DNA of 64,000 bases from Antedon bifida (lineage: Eukaryota; Echinodermata; Crinoidea; Comatulida; Antedonidae): contig OY727093.1 of NCBI GenBank assembly GCA_963402885.1, positions 10,799,501-10,863,500 of the forward strand, in the 5' to 3' direction. The notes beneath the pieces were generated by a model. That model ran no database searches. It saw only the letters and a program-made list of their open reading frames with translations, and was not told the origin of the DNA. The translations under genes and the position numbers were made by a program. How positions within the stretch are numbered: the stretch's first letter is position 1; each line of letters begins with the position of its first letter. Below, one piece after another: positions 12,289 to 23,700 of this stretch.

Positions 12289-14100
12289 TTGTGGTTTCTA
12301 AATAAGTATTTAATTAAAAATGTAACAATACTTATTTTCCATGATATGAATTACATAACAGTTTATTTTTGGAACCCCATTTCGATAGCAACAAGTACAA
12401 GATAGTGTATTTTTAGAAAGCTGCTAAAATAATTTTCAAGTAATTTGCAATAAGAAGCGCTCATTTCAACAACTCTTTGTAACAAGTAAAAAATGAATTT
12501 TGTTATACCCACTGTTGGATGTGATCTGAAAAGTACCAATCAAGTCCTTCATGTTTATCCTTTACACAGACTAAAGATTGTAGGCCTATAGGCCCAAAGT
12601 TCATCAGCAAGCATTATGTGGAAGCCATTTCTACAAAAAAGCCCTATTTTTTAAAATTTGTTTATATATTTATATACATAATCTTTGAAAGAATTGATTA
12701 TAGAGTATAGGCCTAATTTTTATAATCTCTAGTGATATAGGCCTACTGATAGTAGGCCTACTTACCGATCTAGCTTATGCTCAACTATATTTCAGATCCA
12801 TAATACAGTATATAAGTTGTAAGTTACATACCTATAGAAACATGACTGCTTATTATAACAAAAATATTTAGCACATTAGTCATAAGCAGGACAAATTTAG
12901 AAAAATAAATTGTGTAATATATTTTCATAATCTTGCCCTAAACGAATTATTGTGAAGCATTTAAATTTTGTAATTTTTAATACGCCAAATTAGGCACATT
13001 TTATTGCGATAATTTTACTTCAAATTGATGTAACCTCCAATTGAATAATTATTTATTAGGAAACAATGGTATTGAATTTGATCGTAGTAACTAATGCAGT
13101 TGGCACATCATTAAAAATACTATATCGTATAAATCGAACAAAAATGCACAAATCACTATCCTAAGTCGGTAGAATAAAGTACAGACCTTTCATCGCAATG
13201 TTTAAAGCAAAACACAGAACACAAATTAAGAGGACACCTGCGAAATCTAGCAACACGTCCCCTTAATATGAGTGTCCCTTAATATGAGTGTCACTTACGG
13301 GTTTCTCTTAATAGGGGTGTCCCTTAAAAGGGGTGTCCACAATAAGGAGTTCTACTGTATACCTTGATATTGAAGCGAGATATGCACCCACTCGATAACA
13401 CTTAAATCATGCCTCTGAAACTGATTTTATAAAGATATTTAGGCATGTAGATACAATTCTAGTTATCATTTAACGTTCTCGTTACCTCTTTTAAATGTAG
13501 TCCATAATTTTTAGTACACTTTAAACAATATATTTTTGTACGAATAATAAATAAGACAATGGTTTTGGAATTGAACGAGTACTACTTTTATTTATAATTA
13601 TTGTGTGTATTTTTTATGTAGACCCTATTTGATAATTTCATCTTCTAAAAAGCATTTCTTTAAACGAAAAAGTAACAATCTGAAATAGGCCTACAAGAAA
13701 TAAAGAGCATGATTAAGATCAGACAATGATGAATAGATGGTGAGATTATGATGATGATTGATTAAATGAAAATGATAGATGATTATGATAGCAATGCAGA
13801 CAAAGGTCATCACAATCATGACGTAGATAAAATTGATGGTGATACCCATTTTGATAATGAAACATTTTGAATTGAATAAATAAATCAAGATAAAATATTC
13901 TCTAATCTAATTTATTGTATTAACATTATAGGCCTACATAATAACTGGATAAAAAAAACAGGTCTTGATGCGTGATTGGGAATTTTCTTATTTATCACAG
14001 GTGGGGAAAAGTAAAATGTGAATAAATGTTTAAATAACATTACAAAACTGGAGTCATAAATAACGTAAAACAAGTGAAAAATATAAGCTCAATTTCCCTT
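12289..14100. other. Gene-free stretch with short repeats
   Basis: No supported exon. It begins with the 3' untranslated region of the LAPTM-like gene. Several AGGCCTA words occur (12583, 12740, 12752, 13690, 13931). At 13254-13365 there is a run of imperfect GTCCCTTAATA(T/G)G units ending in GGAGTTCTACTGTAT. A related end, GGGGTTCTACTGTAT, occurs at 3600, so this is probably an interspersed repeat. Confidence 0.45.
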
Positions 14101-14110
14101 GCTCTAATGC

Positions 14111-14976
14111 GGTTCTAGGACACCTACCCCCTAGACAGTTACCCCCCGGATGTTTACCACCCGGACAACTACCCCCTTAGGACAACTACCCCCCGGACAA
14201 CTACCCCCTTAGGACAACTACCCCCTTAGGATAACTACCCCCTTAGGATAACAACCCCCCGGACAACTACTCCCCGGACAACTACCCCCTTAGGACAACT
14301 ACCCCCTTAGGATAACTACCCCCCGGGTAACTACCCCCCGGTCAACTACCCCCGGTCAACTACCCCCCGGTCAACTACCCCCCGGTCAACTACCCCCCGG
14401 TCAATTACCCCCTCCCTTAGGACTATATTTATGTTCAATCTTTTACTTTTGTTTACAATAATGAATAGTAATTCGTCAAAGTAACGAATTAAAATATAGT
14501 TATTAATTCCTATTATACACTGTTGCAGAGTCAGGTTGTTGAATGGTCTGGGTGGTAGTTGTCCGTCCGGGGGGTAGTTGTTCTAAAGGGATAGTTGTCT
14601 GGGTGGTAGTTGTCCAGGGGTTAGTTGTCCTACGGAGGTAGTTGTCCTAAAAGATTATTTGCCCTCGGAGTATTGTCCAAGTCCAGGAGGTAGTTGTCCT
14701 ACGGGGAGTATTGTGTCAGATGTAGTTGTCCGCGGGGTAATTACCCGGGGGGGGGGGGGGATTGTCCGGGGGTAATTGTTCCTAGGGGGTAATTGTCCGG
14801 GGGGTAGTTGTCCAGAGGGTAGTTGTCCTAAGGGGGTTGTTGTCCTAAGGGGGTAGTTGTCCGGGGGTATTTGTCCGGGGGGTAGTTGTCCTAAAGGGGT
14901 AGTTGTCCTAAGGGGGTAGTTGTCCAGGTGGTGGTTGTCCGGGGGGTAAATGTCCAGGGGGTGAATATCCGGATAC
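14111..14976. mobile_element. Foldback-type element: two inverted minisatellite arrays
   Basis: From about 14118 to 14424 the plus strand carries many units of GGACAACTACCCCC(TTA) or GGTCAACTACCCCCC. From about 14545 to 14970 it carries the reverse complement (GGGGGTAGTTGTCC, with or without TAAG). The outermost 55-60 bases of the two arms align as inverted repeats right to the tips. A 120-base AT-rich spacer separates the arms. The same 10-mer, GCTCTAATGC, flanks the structure at 14101-14110 and 14977-14986, as a target duplication would. There is no real gene: the open frame at 14655-15041 is the repeat translated. The arms are G-rich on opposite strands, so cruciform or G-quadruplex structures are plausible. 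Confidence 0.7.
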
Positions 14977-15249
14977 GCTCTAATGCATGTCCAGATTGGT
15001 ATTTGATCCGCCTCCCTCTTCTTTGATTTCTTCAACCGCATTCCAAAAATGATCTCAAATCAAACATTAACTATACCGTAGGCTACTTAATTTCATTATT
15101 CCATGATGAAAGCATTTGCTTGACCATTGGATATAAAAAGGTTCCTTTCAAAAACTAAAAGCCTAAATCTTAATGGAGAACTGGTTTCTATTCGAATAAT
15201 ATTTGTTTTCAAATCGAAAAGAAAAACCATATCATTCCAATAGGGTAGC

Positions 15250-17990
15250 CTACTGATCACCGTACTTCTTTTGAATACCCATGTGCATGGCTTGTATTCC
15301 ATTTACAATGATATGTCCTTCTTCGTTGTAATATTGTCCATTATTTATCGGATTTGTGTCCTACAAAAAGGAAAACGGTTTGAAAGCTTGTAAGAGAAAA
15401 CTTTACTACCCAATTGCATTATGATAATGATGATGACAACACTGTAATTGGTCAGGTGTTTACTCTGCCGTAATTGTACTTTATGTACAACAATTTTTTG
15501 AGAACAATTTAATTGTCGGATTGGACTCCAGATCTTTGACGTTAATATAACATGGAGCTTGTGTTGATGGCTATGGTGATTCGAACCCAGGAACCAGCCA
15601 GCCAACTAACTGGACTACTACTCTAACGTAATTTTACTTTTATTGTACCAAATCAATCTTACAACAGGACACTGAGCTCGCCTTGCCAAGCTAACACTTC
15701 TTGATCTTATGTCTCGCTGCAAAAAAATACCAACAGTAGGCCTACTATGTACATATTCACCGCGGCACGCGATGTCAGTTAAGGGGCGTGGAAATTATCG
15801 TGTCGCAGCTGCAGATAAACTCTTTTATCTCCGGAGCTCAACATCCTGTCGTTAGATTGCCTTGATTACTTACATACTTACTTGAAGTACAAAAATGTCA
15901 TAGTAGGGCAAAGCATTGGCCAATACTTAGCTCTCTGACGCCAAGCTACTTCGTAAAGTTAAGCAATAATTACCAATTAAATATATAATAGTTTTATCAA
16001 TCTACTTACTATTACAGCTCCATTTACGCAATTATCTGCGACTTCAATACACTCCATTATTGCGTCACCATTAACCATTTTACACTCACTGTAAAAAAAC
16101 ATAATAATTTCTAAATTATACAAACAGTTAAATAACATACAGTACTGGCAAAATCACCTAACAAAATAAACGTTATATTCGCAGCACAGTGTTTTATTTG
16201 GTTATAAAGACTACTTTATCTTCGAATTAGAATAATCAAAATATCGATTCAGTTTTATTAGGTGTGGGTTACTTTAGGTAGGTAACAAATAAATGATTAA
16301 GAATTTAATTGTATCTCCTTAATTGGAACTTACCAAGCAAGACAGCCTCTGTAATAAGTTTGACCCATTCCATACGTCATTCCTCGGACGTTGCAGTCTG
16401 GTAAAATAAAACAACAAACGTGTAACATTAATATTGGTTTCCCTAAATGATGTTGTCTGTAGTGTTAAAACGTATACATAGTTCCCTTCGTTCCATTTTA
16501 AATGTCTCCTGAATCAGAAGAGTAGGCTTACACCAAGAGGTGTAGACTTGCCCCAAGTCTGTATTCATTGTCTTTTTTTTATTTATTTGTTTCTATTTCG
16601 ATTTTTGTCTGAATCTCAAAATCAAAATCAAAATCAAGTAGTATACGTATGAAACGCCATATGTGCCAAAATATTTATCTTTTTACTAATATTAAGACAA
16701 AACTCCGTCTGGAACCCAGACTACAAGAGGTGTTCTATCTATACTGATTACTTTTCACAATTAAAGATTTGGGACCAGGTTTCAGTGTGGTCGAGTGTAG
16801 ACCCATTTCTTTCAGCGGTTGATGTGTTTTTTCATCATCATCATGATCATTTTCCTACTTACTTGGTATACTTTTATAACACTGTTTTATTTGTCCGCAA
16901 TTGAAGTCAACAAAACAGCATTTGTCTTCATCCGATGGGCAGTCCAAATCTTCAAAACAAGATGCCTGTTCTGTGCAAATTCCCCCAAGTTTCTCCATTA
17001 GTTCATCAACGTTATAGCAACGTCCGGGACGAAAGAATGGAAATCCAAGATCTTGGGCTAAATGAAAATTACACTGTTATAAGTTACAAAATAACGGATA
17101 CAAATACTTCACTGATGCCACTGCCACATTAAATAAACAAAATTGAGATATACACCCAAATGGCCAAAGTATTAATGAGCTTTACCTGAAAGTGGTTTTG
17201 TACACAAATAAGTGTCGAAACACTTCGTATGCTGGCAGCATTTCATATATCCATCGCAGTCCATATCAAATTTACATTGCGGCTGAAGACCAACCTCTGC
17301 ACATTCCTCATTAAAATAATACATTCCTGGTGTTTCCGGGCAAAATCCATCTTTAATCGTAGCTACAAAAAAATATTATACAAATAATGAATGTTTATGA
17401 GTGGTGTAATGGTACAAATAATGGCATGAGGTGAATGATGAAATGTTATATTTCATCGAGGCACGAGCCGAGTTGAAATATAACCTTTCATCATTCACCA
17501 AATGTACCATTACAGGAATATAAAACATTAATTATTTGCTAAATAGATTCCTGTCATTTGAATCAAATAAAACGTAGCCCTAACCTGACCTACATTTAAT
17601 TCACATTGATTAAAACAGTAACATTTGGTTTTTAATAATATTATATTAAATGTTTCATTTATATGGATTTATAAACACACCTACTATAGTGTTAATTGGA
17701 ATATTTTTCAAACGCGAAAAGATTTTTTTTTCGTACACAAAAAAAAGTGTGTATTGCACGCCATGTGACCCACATTTTTCCACTCAAATGACAGGAATTT
17801 ATTTAGGTGCTACATAAACTCAAATAATGTATTTACTATTAGGCCTATTGCTTGAAGTAGGCTTACTAAAAATATAAAAACACCTACCTAGAAAACGAGT
17901 ATTTTCGTTACCCGTTGGTGCCGTATGACAAACCTGAATTACATTCATTATTAGCAAAAACTCACAAACCAAAACACCAACCACAGTCAT
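15250..17990 (-). CDS. Secreted protein with two WAP domains and a VWC-like module (six exons)
   Basis: The minus-strand exons are 17888-17990, 17186-17362, 16863-17057, 16334-16397, 16010-16088 and 15250-15360 (stop TAG at 15250-15252). All introns are GT-AG and every phase agrees, giving 729 nt and 242 aa. Residues 1 to about 22 form a signal peptide (hydrophobic core FLLIMNVIQV). Residues about 38-90 and 105-152 each have eight cysteines in the WAP four-disulfide pattern, including the C....DC......CC core (CKFDMDCDGYMKCC and CFEDLDCPSDEDKCC). Residues about 160-205 have a VWC-like C.VRG.TY..G..Y..GCLACEC pattern. The last exon is acidic to neutral and lacks cysteine. WAP proteins are usually secreted protease inhibitors or antimicrobial factors; which applies here cannot be told. 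Exon 2 encodes WAP 1 and exon 3 encodes WAP 2, so introns separate the domains. Confidence 0.85.
17406..17513. mobile_element. Hairpin MITE in intron 1 of the WAP gene
   Basis: The left arm (GTAATGGTACA...GGTGAATGATGAAATGTTATA) pairs with the right arm (TATAACCTTTCATCATTCACC..ATGTACCATTAC). The loop is short. There is no coding frame. Confidence 0.7.
17539..17806. mobile_element. Non-autonomous inverted-repeat element
   Basis: The ends CTAAATAGATTCCTGTCATT and AATGACAGGAATTTATTTAG are reverse complements with one mismatch over about 23 bases. The interior is AT-rich and non-coding. It lies in intron 1 of the WAP gene. Confidence 0.65.
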
Positions 17991-19198
17991 ATTTCTAAAA
18001 AAAAGACAATGAGAGTATAAGTTATTGGATGATGGTGGTGGTGGACATCATGTCAGTGACAATCACATCACCCATAATACATGTCCACACCATGTCTTCT
18101 CCGGTTGGATTAGTACATTTTGACAACATTACATTAAATTGTGATTTAATAACCATTTGAATGCAAAAGAGCTAGTATTTTAATTTCATTTACGCATTTA
18201 AATCTACACGTTTTCATTGGAGCGATTCTGCTTAAATTAGAGACGATCGCGGTTCCCCCTTAACATACATGTCCATAACATATCCCCTCCGATTGGATAG
18301 TACATTTTGACAACATTACATTGTCATTTAATAACCATATACAGTAGTTATAAAAGCAAAAGAGCTAGTATTTTAATTTATTTTACGCATTTTAAATTTA
18401 CACGTTTTTGTGGAGCGATTCTGCCCAAATTAGGGAGGAAGTCTATTGTATATATAAAATAATTTTAGTAAAAATAATGCTTATTGTCTGCTATAGACCT
18501 TTGTATACAAAATACGAAATTACAGTAAAATGATAAATAAAACCAAAAGCTTTAAAGTTATTTTAACTTACGGTTTTCGTCTTTTTGTTTCAAATCCAAT
18601 ACATGTTGGGCAGTCTATTCTCGTTACACGTAGATGGAAACGTTAAAGTATCGTCAAAAAATAATGAAGTTAACAATTGTGATTTGCTAATATGTTGGTG
18701 TAAAATATCAATAATCAATAACTAGTCTTTTGTTTGTCATGTTGTTATTATCCTTTAGTATTAAATACAGTACTTAGCTATGCGCATCACTGCCCATGCG
18801 CAGGAACATAATTATTAAATTACCAAGTGACGTAGGGAAAACAGCCGGTTTCTGAAAAAATTGATTCGACTAAATGAAATGTATGTTTAACTTATTTAGT
18901 GTAAAATTAAAAGTAAACTGTATACGTAAAATTTCAAATTAAAAAATAAATGTTTACATCAAAATAATACATAACTTGACTCATTAAAAAGCCTAGCACA
19001 CACTTCTAATCTTCTTAATACATCTATATAAATAAAGTCTGAAAAAAATAAATAATAATAACGTTACAACTTTTAAAATACAAATACAGTTTTAGGCCTA
19101 CTGATTGTTAGTATTTATAGTCTCTTAAAGGACCATGTAAAAAAACATTATTGTACTGCAGTTACCGCAGTAAATACCTTTCGTTTTTACCCTGTTTA
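17991..19198. other. 5' flank of the WAP gene with a possible untranslated first exon
   Basis: On the minus strand a good donor (AAACC/GTAAGTT) ends a possible untranslated exon at 18572. The ATG exon has an acceptor-like TTTTTTAG only 4 bases before its ATG at 17990, so a leader intron across 17995-18571 is likely. Upstream, near 18775-18835, are two TGCGCA-type words and a TGACGTAG word. That would fit a promoter, but this is motif-level evidence only. Confidence 0.35.
18080..18434. repeat. Two-copy direct repeat of about 190 bp
   Basis: Both units contain AGTACATTTTGACAACATTA, then AAAGAGCTAGTATTTTAATT, an ACGCATTT..AA.(C/T)TACACGTTTT segment and GGAGCGATTCTGC. The first spans about 18080-18240 and the second about 18268-18434. 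It lies within the presumed leader intron of the WAP gene. The origin is unknown. Confidence 0.7.
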
Positions 19199-19409
19199 AA
19201 GGCCCATTTACACTAGGGCGATAACGATCGACGATAAAAAGATAAATATGCATTTTTCATACCTGAAACATAAGAATTTTTAAAAGTTTTCATCCTAGCC
19301 TAGAAAGTTCTAGAACGAAAACTATTCTAATTTCTTTCGTTTCATCCAAGAAAAATGTATGTTTATCTATTTATCGTCGATCGTTATCGCCCTAGTGTAA
19401 ATGGGCCTT
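19199..19409. mobile_element. MITE with long inverted repeats, Harbinger-like
   Basis: The termini AGGCCCATTTACACTAGGGC and GCCCTAGTGTAAATGGGCCT are perfect reverse complements, and the pairing continues inward (GATAACGATCGACGATA). Flanking TAA on both sides fits a 3-bp target duplication, as in PIF/Harbinger elements. There is no coding frame. Confidence 0.75.
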
Positions 19410-20739
19410 AATGCAATATTATTTAGCAAGCCTTTTGTTTTGTTTCATAAAAGCATCTTTATTGCAGTGAATGAATCATGCATTTCTACATTGAATCATA
19501 CTAAAATGATACGTTAATTGTATTAAAACAATGTACAGTAGGTACTCCAGTAGAACAATTGTTATCACCAAATAGCACATGTTAAATAATATATAATACT
19601 GTATTCGAAACAAAAACACAATGATATACATAACAGTCATACTGAATTACATAAACAGTGTAACAATAATTATTCTAAATCAAATTGGTCCACTAAAAAT
19701 ATTTTTTTTATAGTAAAATTCTCTGAGTAATACATAATAAAATACAATGGAAAAAAGACCACTATACTTTTATATTATACTTTTACATGCATACTATATT
19801 CTAATAATTATATTTCTTTATTAAATATGTATATACATTACTAATAGGATAAATTGAGGACTTTCTGAATGTATGATACAACACCAAACAACAGTGACCC
19901 AATTCTGGTGGTTTACATGATTTTTGATACAAACAAAATTGTTTATTATTAATATTTTCAAATTAGCTTTTTAAAAAATGGGTGTCTTGTGGAAACAATA
20001 AACAAAACATGTTGTTGTTTAGTAATTTTTGGTGAGGCACACTGCATTTAAATCTTAAAAAACATATAAGTATAATTTGGTTAGCTCCTGCATTATAAAG
20101 TAAGATACAATTTTTGCTTGCATGATACATTTAACAAATATTCTACAATGATTATTATTACACTTTGGTTAGTATTTTGGAAGCAATGTACCCTATTTAC
20201 AATAGTAATACAATTAGTGGCAAAAAACATAGCTGGTAATATCATAAAGATCTTTGGGTTTATCATATAAGATAAAAATAAGAATTCCTATACTCTACTC
20301 AAGAAGAATTTGATTCTAAAAATAAATGTTCTTAAAATTATTAATTATTATAAGAATTAATTTTAGTGTTGTTTAAAATTAGGGGTGGGGGTTAATGCTC
20401 TCCAGTTATTTTCTTTTTTTATGTTGTTAGCATTCCTTGATTTGTGTAAGGAATAAGAAATCACATTATTAATCTGTAGTTTAGTAATAAATAGTTTAAA
20501 AATAGACTAAAATGACAAGGATTGGGCTATGAATGAATCATATTGCCGTAATATTTTATATTTATTATTCAAAATTGCTGATCCAGAATGGAAAAGTCCA
20601 TCCCATGGGCAGGAAACTTTAAATACAAGTCTTTCTAATTCCTAAGAACAAACAACTATCTAATTTTTAATGCCCCCCCCCCCCCCCACCAAAACAAATG
20701 ATTTCAATGGGTCAATTACAAAAGATACAAAATGTTTCA
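19410..20739. other. Gene-free AT-rich spacer
   Basis: No exon or clear repeat is visible apart from a run of about 15 C at 20673-20687. It separates the WAP gene promoter from the 3' end of the ARM-TIR gene, so that gene's 3' untranslated region should lie at the right edge. Confidence 0.4.
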
Positions 20740-23700
20740 CTACAGATTATCCATCGCGTTTGTGAATTTCAGTAGATCTACGATATCTACAAATCCTAAG
20801 TCATTGCGTAGAACGTTGTAAAAAAACTCTGGTGCTTCTCTTCTAAGGTTCCTGAAACTCTGTAAAGTGCTACCATCAAAATTGCTGAAGTTGATCGAAT
20901 AACTAAAAGAAAAATACATTTACAATTATAAAATAGAAAATTATTTAATAATTCCATATAAGAATAAAACAATTGTTCAAACAAAAGTCCAAATTAATGT
21001 ATGTTTGTTCTAAAGCTCTGTCTACACTAGTTTGACAAAAAGTGTGTTAGTGATATGCCCAAATATGGTAGTGATGACATCATCTTGTCCATATATGGGC
21101 ACATCAAATGTTTTGTCAAATACATTTTGATAGTGTAGACAGAGCTTTAGTAATATAGAACAGTAATAATATTATTATAAAATTTAGAAAAAGTACTTAC
21201 GCCTGAAGATGATTATTTTCCAACCAGTTTTGTACTTCATCCCTTGACCAGCCCATCATTGAAACTTGACTGCCTGCTGCATCACCTGATCCAGGTTTGC
21301 TGCCAAGATCCGGTATGTCAACTGCTGTCACAACATCAGAATCTAACAAAGATGTAAACTACTAATGTAAACACACATACTATAATATCTAATTGCATTT
21401 AGATGTCCTTCCTAATCTGCACACCTTTCATAATCTTTACTCGTTCCTAATCTGCATCTCCTTTCTAATCTACAACTCCTTCCTAATCTGCACACCTTCC
21501 ATAATCCTTCCTAATCTGCATCCCTTTCTAATCTACAACTCCTTCCTAATCTGCACACCTTCCATAATCCTTACTCCTTCCTAATCTGCATCCCTTTCTA
21601 ATCTACAACTCCTTCCTAATCTGCAACCTTTCATAATCTTTACTCCTTCCTAATCTGCACACCTTCTATAATCTAACCTGATACCCCTGACTAATCTGTA
21701 AATATTTCCTAATCTGCAACCTCTTCCTGATCCAAGTACAATATCTTCCTAACCTGATACTTACTAATCTGTAAATATTTCCTAATCTGCAACCCCTTCC
21801 TGATCCAAGTACAATATCTTTCTAACCTGATACCCCCTTACTAATCTGTAAATATTTCCTAATCTGCAATCCATTACTAATCTGCAACCCCCTCCTGATC
21901 CAAGTACAATATCTTCCAAATCTCATACCCCTTACTAATCTGTAAACATTTTCTAAACTGCAACTCTTTCCTAAAGCTAATATATCTTAACTCAACTACA
22001 TACTACAACACGTACTGCCAACGGCATAACCTACCATAACTTTTAAAAATAAAATCTTTTATTTTATCGCTGCTATAATGCCATACATACCTTTTTTTGA
22101 TCCAATCTGTTTGGTAAGCAACGGAATCTGTTTCTGAAAATTATATTGACCTCGGAAATCAACATAAAGTTTTGTTCCCAGGATCATTCCCAGCCAGCCG
22201 TCAGGCTTATACTGTGGCTGCATCATCAATGGAACAATTTTTTTATTTTGTTGGAAAGCATATTCAGCTTCTACAAAATACAACATACATAATATATTAT
22301 ACAGTGTTCAACATATAATCATCAGATCAACATATAAAATCAAGTGGTGCTTTTTGACTAGTAAAACTCTATATTCGGCTCTGCAGTAATAAGCATAATG
22401 CTATTGTAGGTGGATCCAAGGGCTAAGCCCACCTATATCTTAAAAATTACAATGCAAAAGGTAAAACATTAGATTAAGTTCAGCACTTCATTTCACCATT
22501 GTCAGGCCCTGCCGCCTCCACACCCCACCCACTGCCTCTTATATTTTGAAGCCCAAAATCCTTCGTCTGTCACTGCCTCCTACATACTTTCAGAAAGTTA
22601 CGTAGCATAAAGTAGCTTTTAAAGGACTTGTATATACTTACCAGTTCTACAGTTGTGACTGTATTTATATTTCTCTGTAATGCAAATAATCACAGTGGAT
22701 GCATTTTCTACAGCTGATGCCATTGCTTGCAGTGTTGAACCTTCCATACATTCTAAATCAATCCATATTTTGTAGCCGCATTCCTATCAGGGAAATATGG
22801 AAAGATGAACGAGAATTTTCAGAAATATGAATGGGATGCTTGCATTAATAGTAAAGCCTGTTTTCCAGTCGACATTAAGTTACGTTGAGTTGCGTTTAAT
22901 TTTAAAATGGTTAAAGTTGGAAATAAATAATTGTAACAATGCTAATATTTACAAGTTTTTACGCAATTGTTTTTTCTTGATTATTTCGAGCATTGCTGGG
23001 ACACGCGAACATCAGGTGTTGCATTTGTGAACCATTTGATTCGTCAGTTTTAATGATCATAACGTTGTAAAATCGTTGAATCCGGTCAATTCAACGCAAC
23101 TCAACGTCAACTGGAAAACAGGCTTAAAACTTTACAGTCATACCTTCAAAGCATCTTTGATTTTGACGACTAAGTTCTGGATGTCCCATTGATAGCTGAT
23201 CATAATATGCTTCTCATGTTTCTGGTTAGTTTTACTGGTTCCTGTACAACATAAGAAAAACAACTGATGAACAAGACTTTGGTAGTACATGTACTTTTAG
23301 ATAAAAGAAAAAGAACCAAAAACAGATATCATCTACGAAAAAAAATACCACAGTACCTGTAACTTCCGTGTTCCCTTTCACTACCCACAATGCTCTTTGG
23401 GCACTGGTCCTTACTTCCTTATTTGGGCTATGGACAAGTTTTTGCAGAGCGAGTATAATATCAGTGTTCTTGGTAAGAATTGGTCGACTGTAATCTTCAT
23501 CAAAAGCGAGGCTCCACACAGCCTTGATAGCTAATACTTGCTCCGTTTGATCTTGAAAATCTAGAATTTTTTTCAGAGTTTCTAATCCTTTTGCATCTAT
23601 GACCTAAATAAAAACAATAAATTAACTATCTGAATTGTTAGAATGTTGTAGGAATATGTAGATCTAGTACTACTGGCCTTAGTGATGTCTTTGGGAGAAA

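Noticed and set aside
14655-15041. Minus-strand reading frame of 128 codons rich in Pro, Leu, Thr and Gln
   Set aside because: It is the GGGGTAGTTGTCC minisatellite translated; all frames are open because the unit lacks stops.
15618-15716. Alternative last exon of the WAP gene after acceptor TTTTTTTGCAG
   Set aside because: Phase works, but the peptide is low-quality and contains a polyadenylation-like AATAAA; the exon at 15250-15360 has a better acceptor and a natural coding sequence.
21400-21985. A CRISPR-like or gene-bearing repeat
   Set aside because: It is an irregular CT-rich tandem array without unique spacers, inside an intron of a eukaryotic gene.
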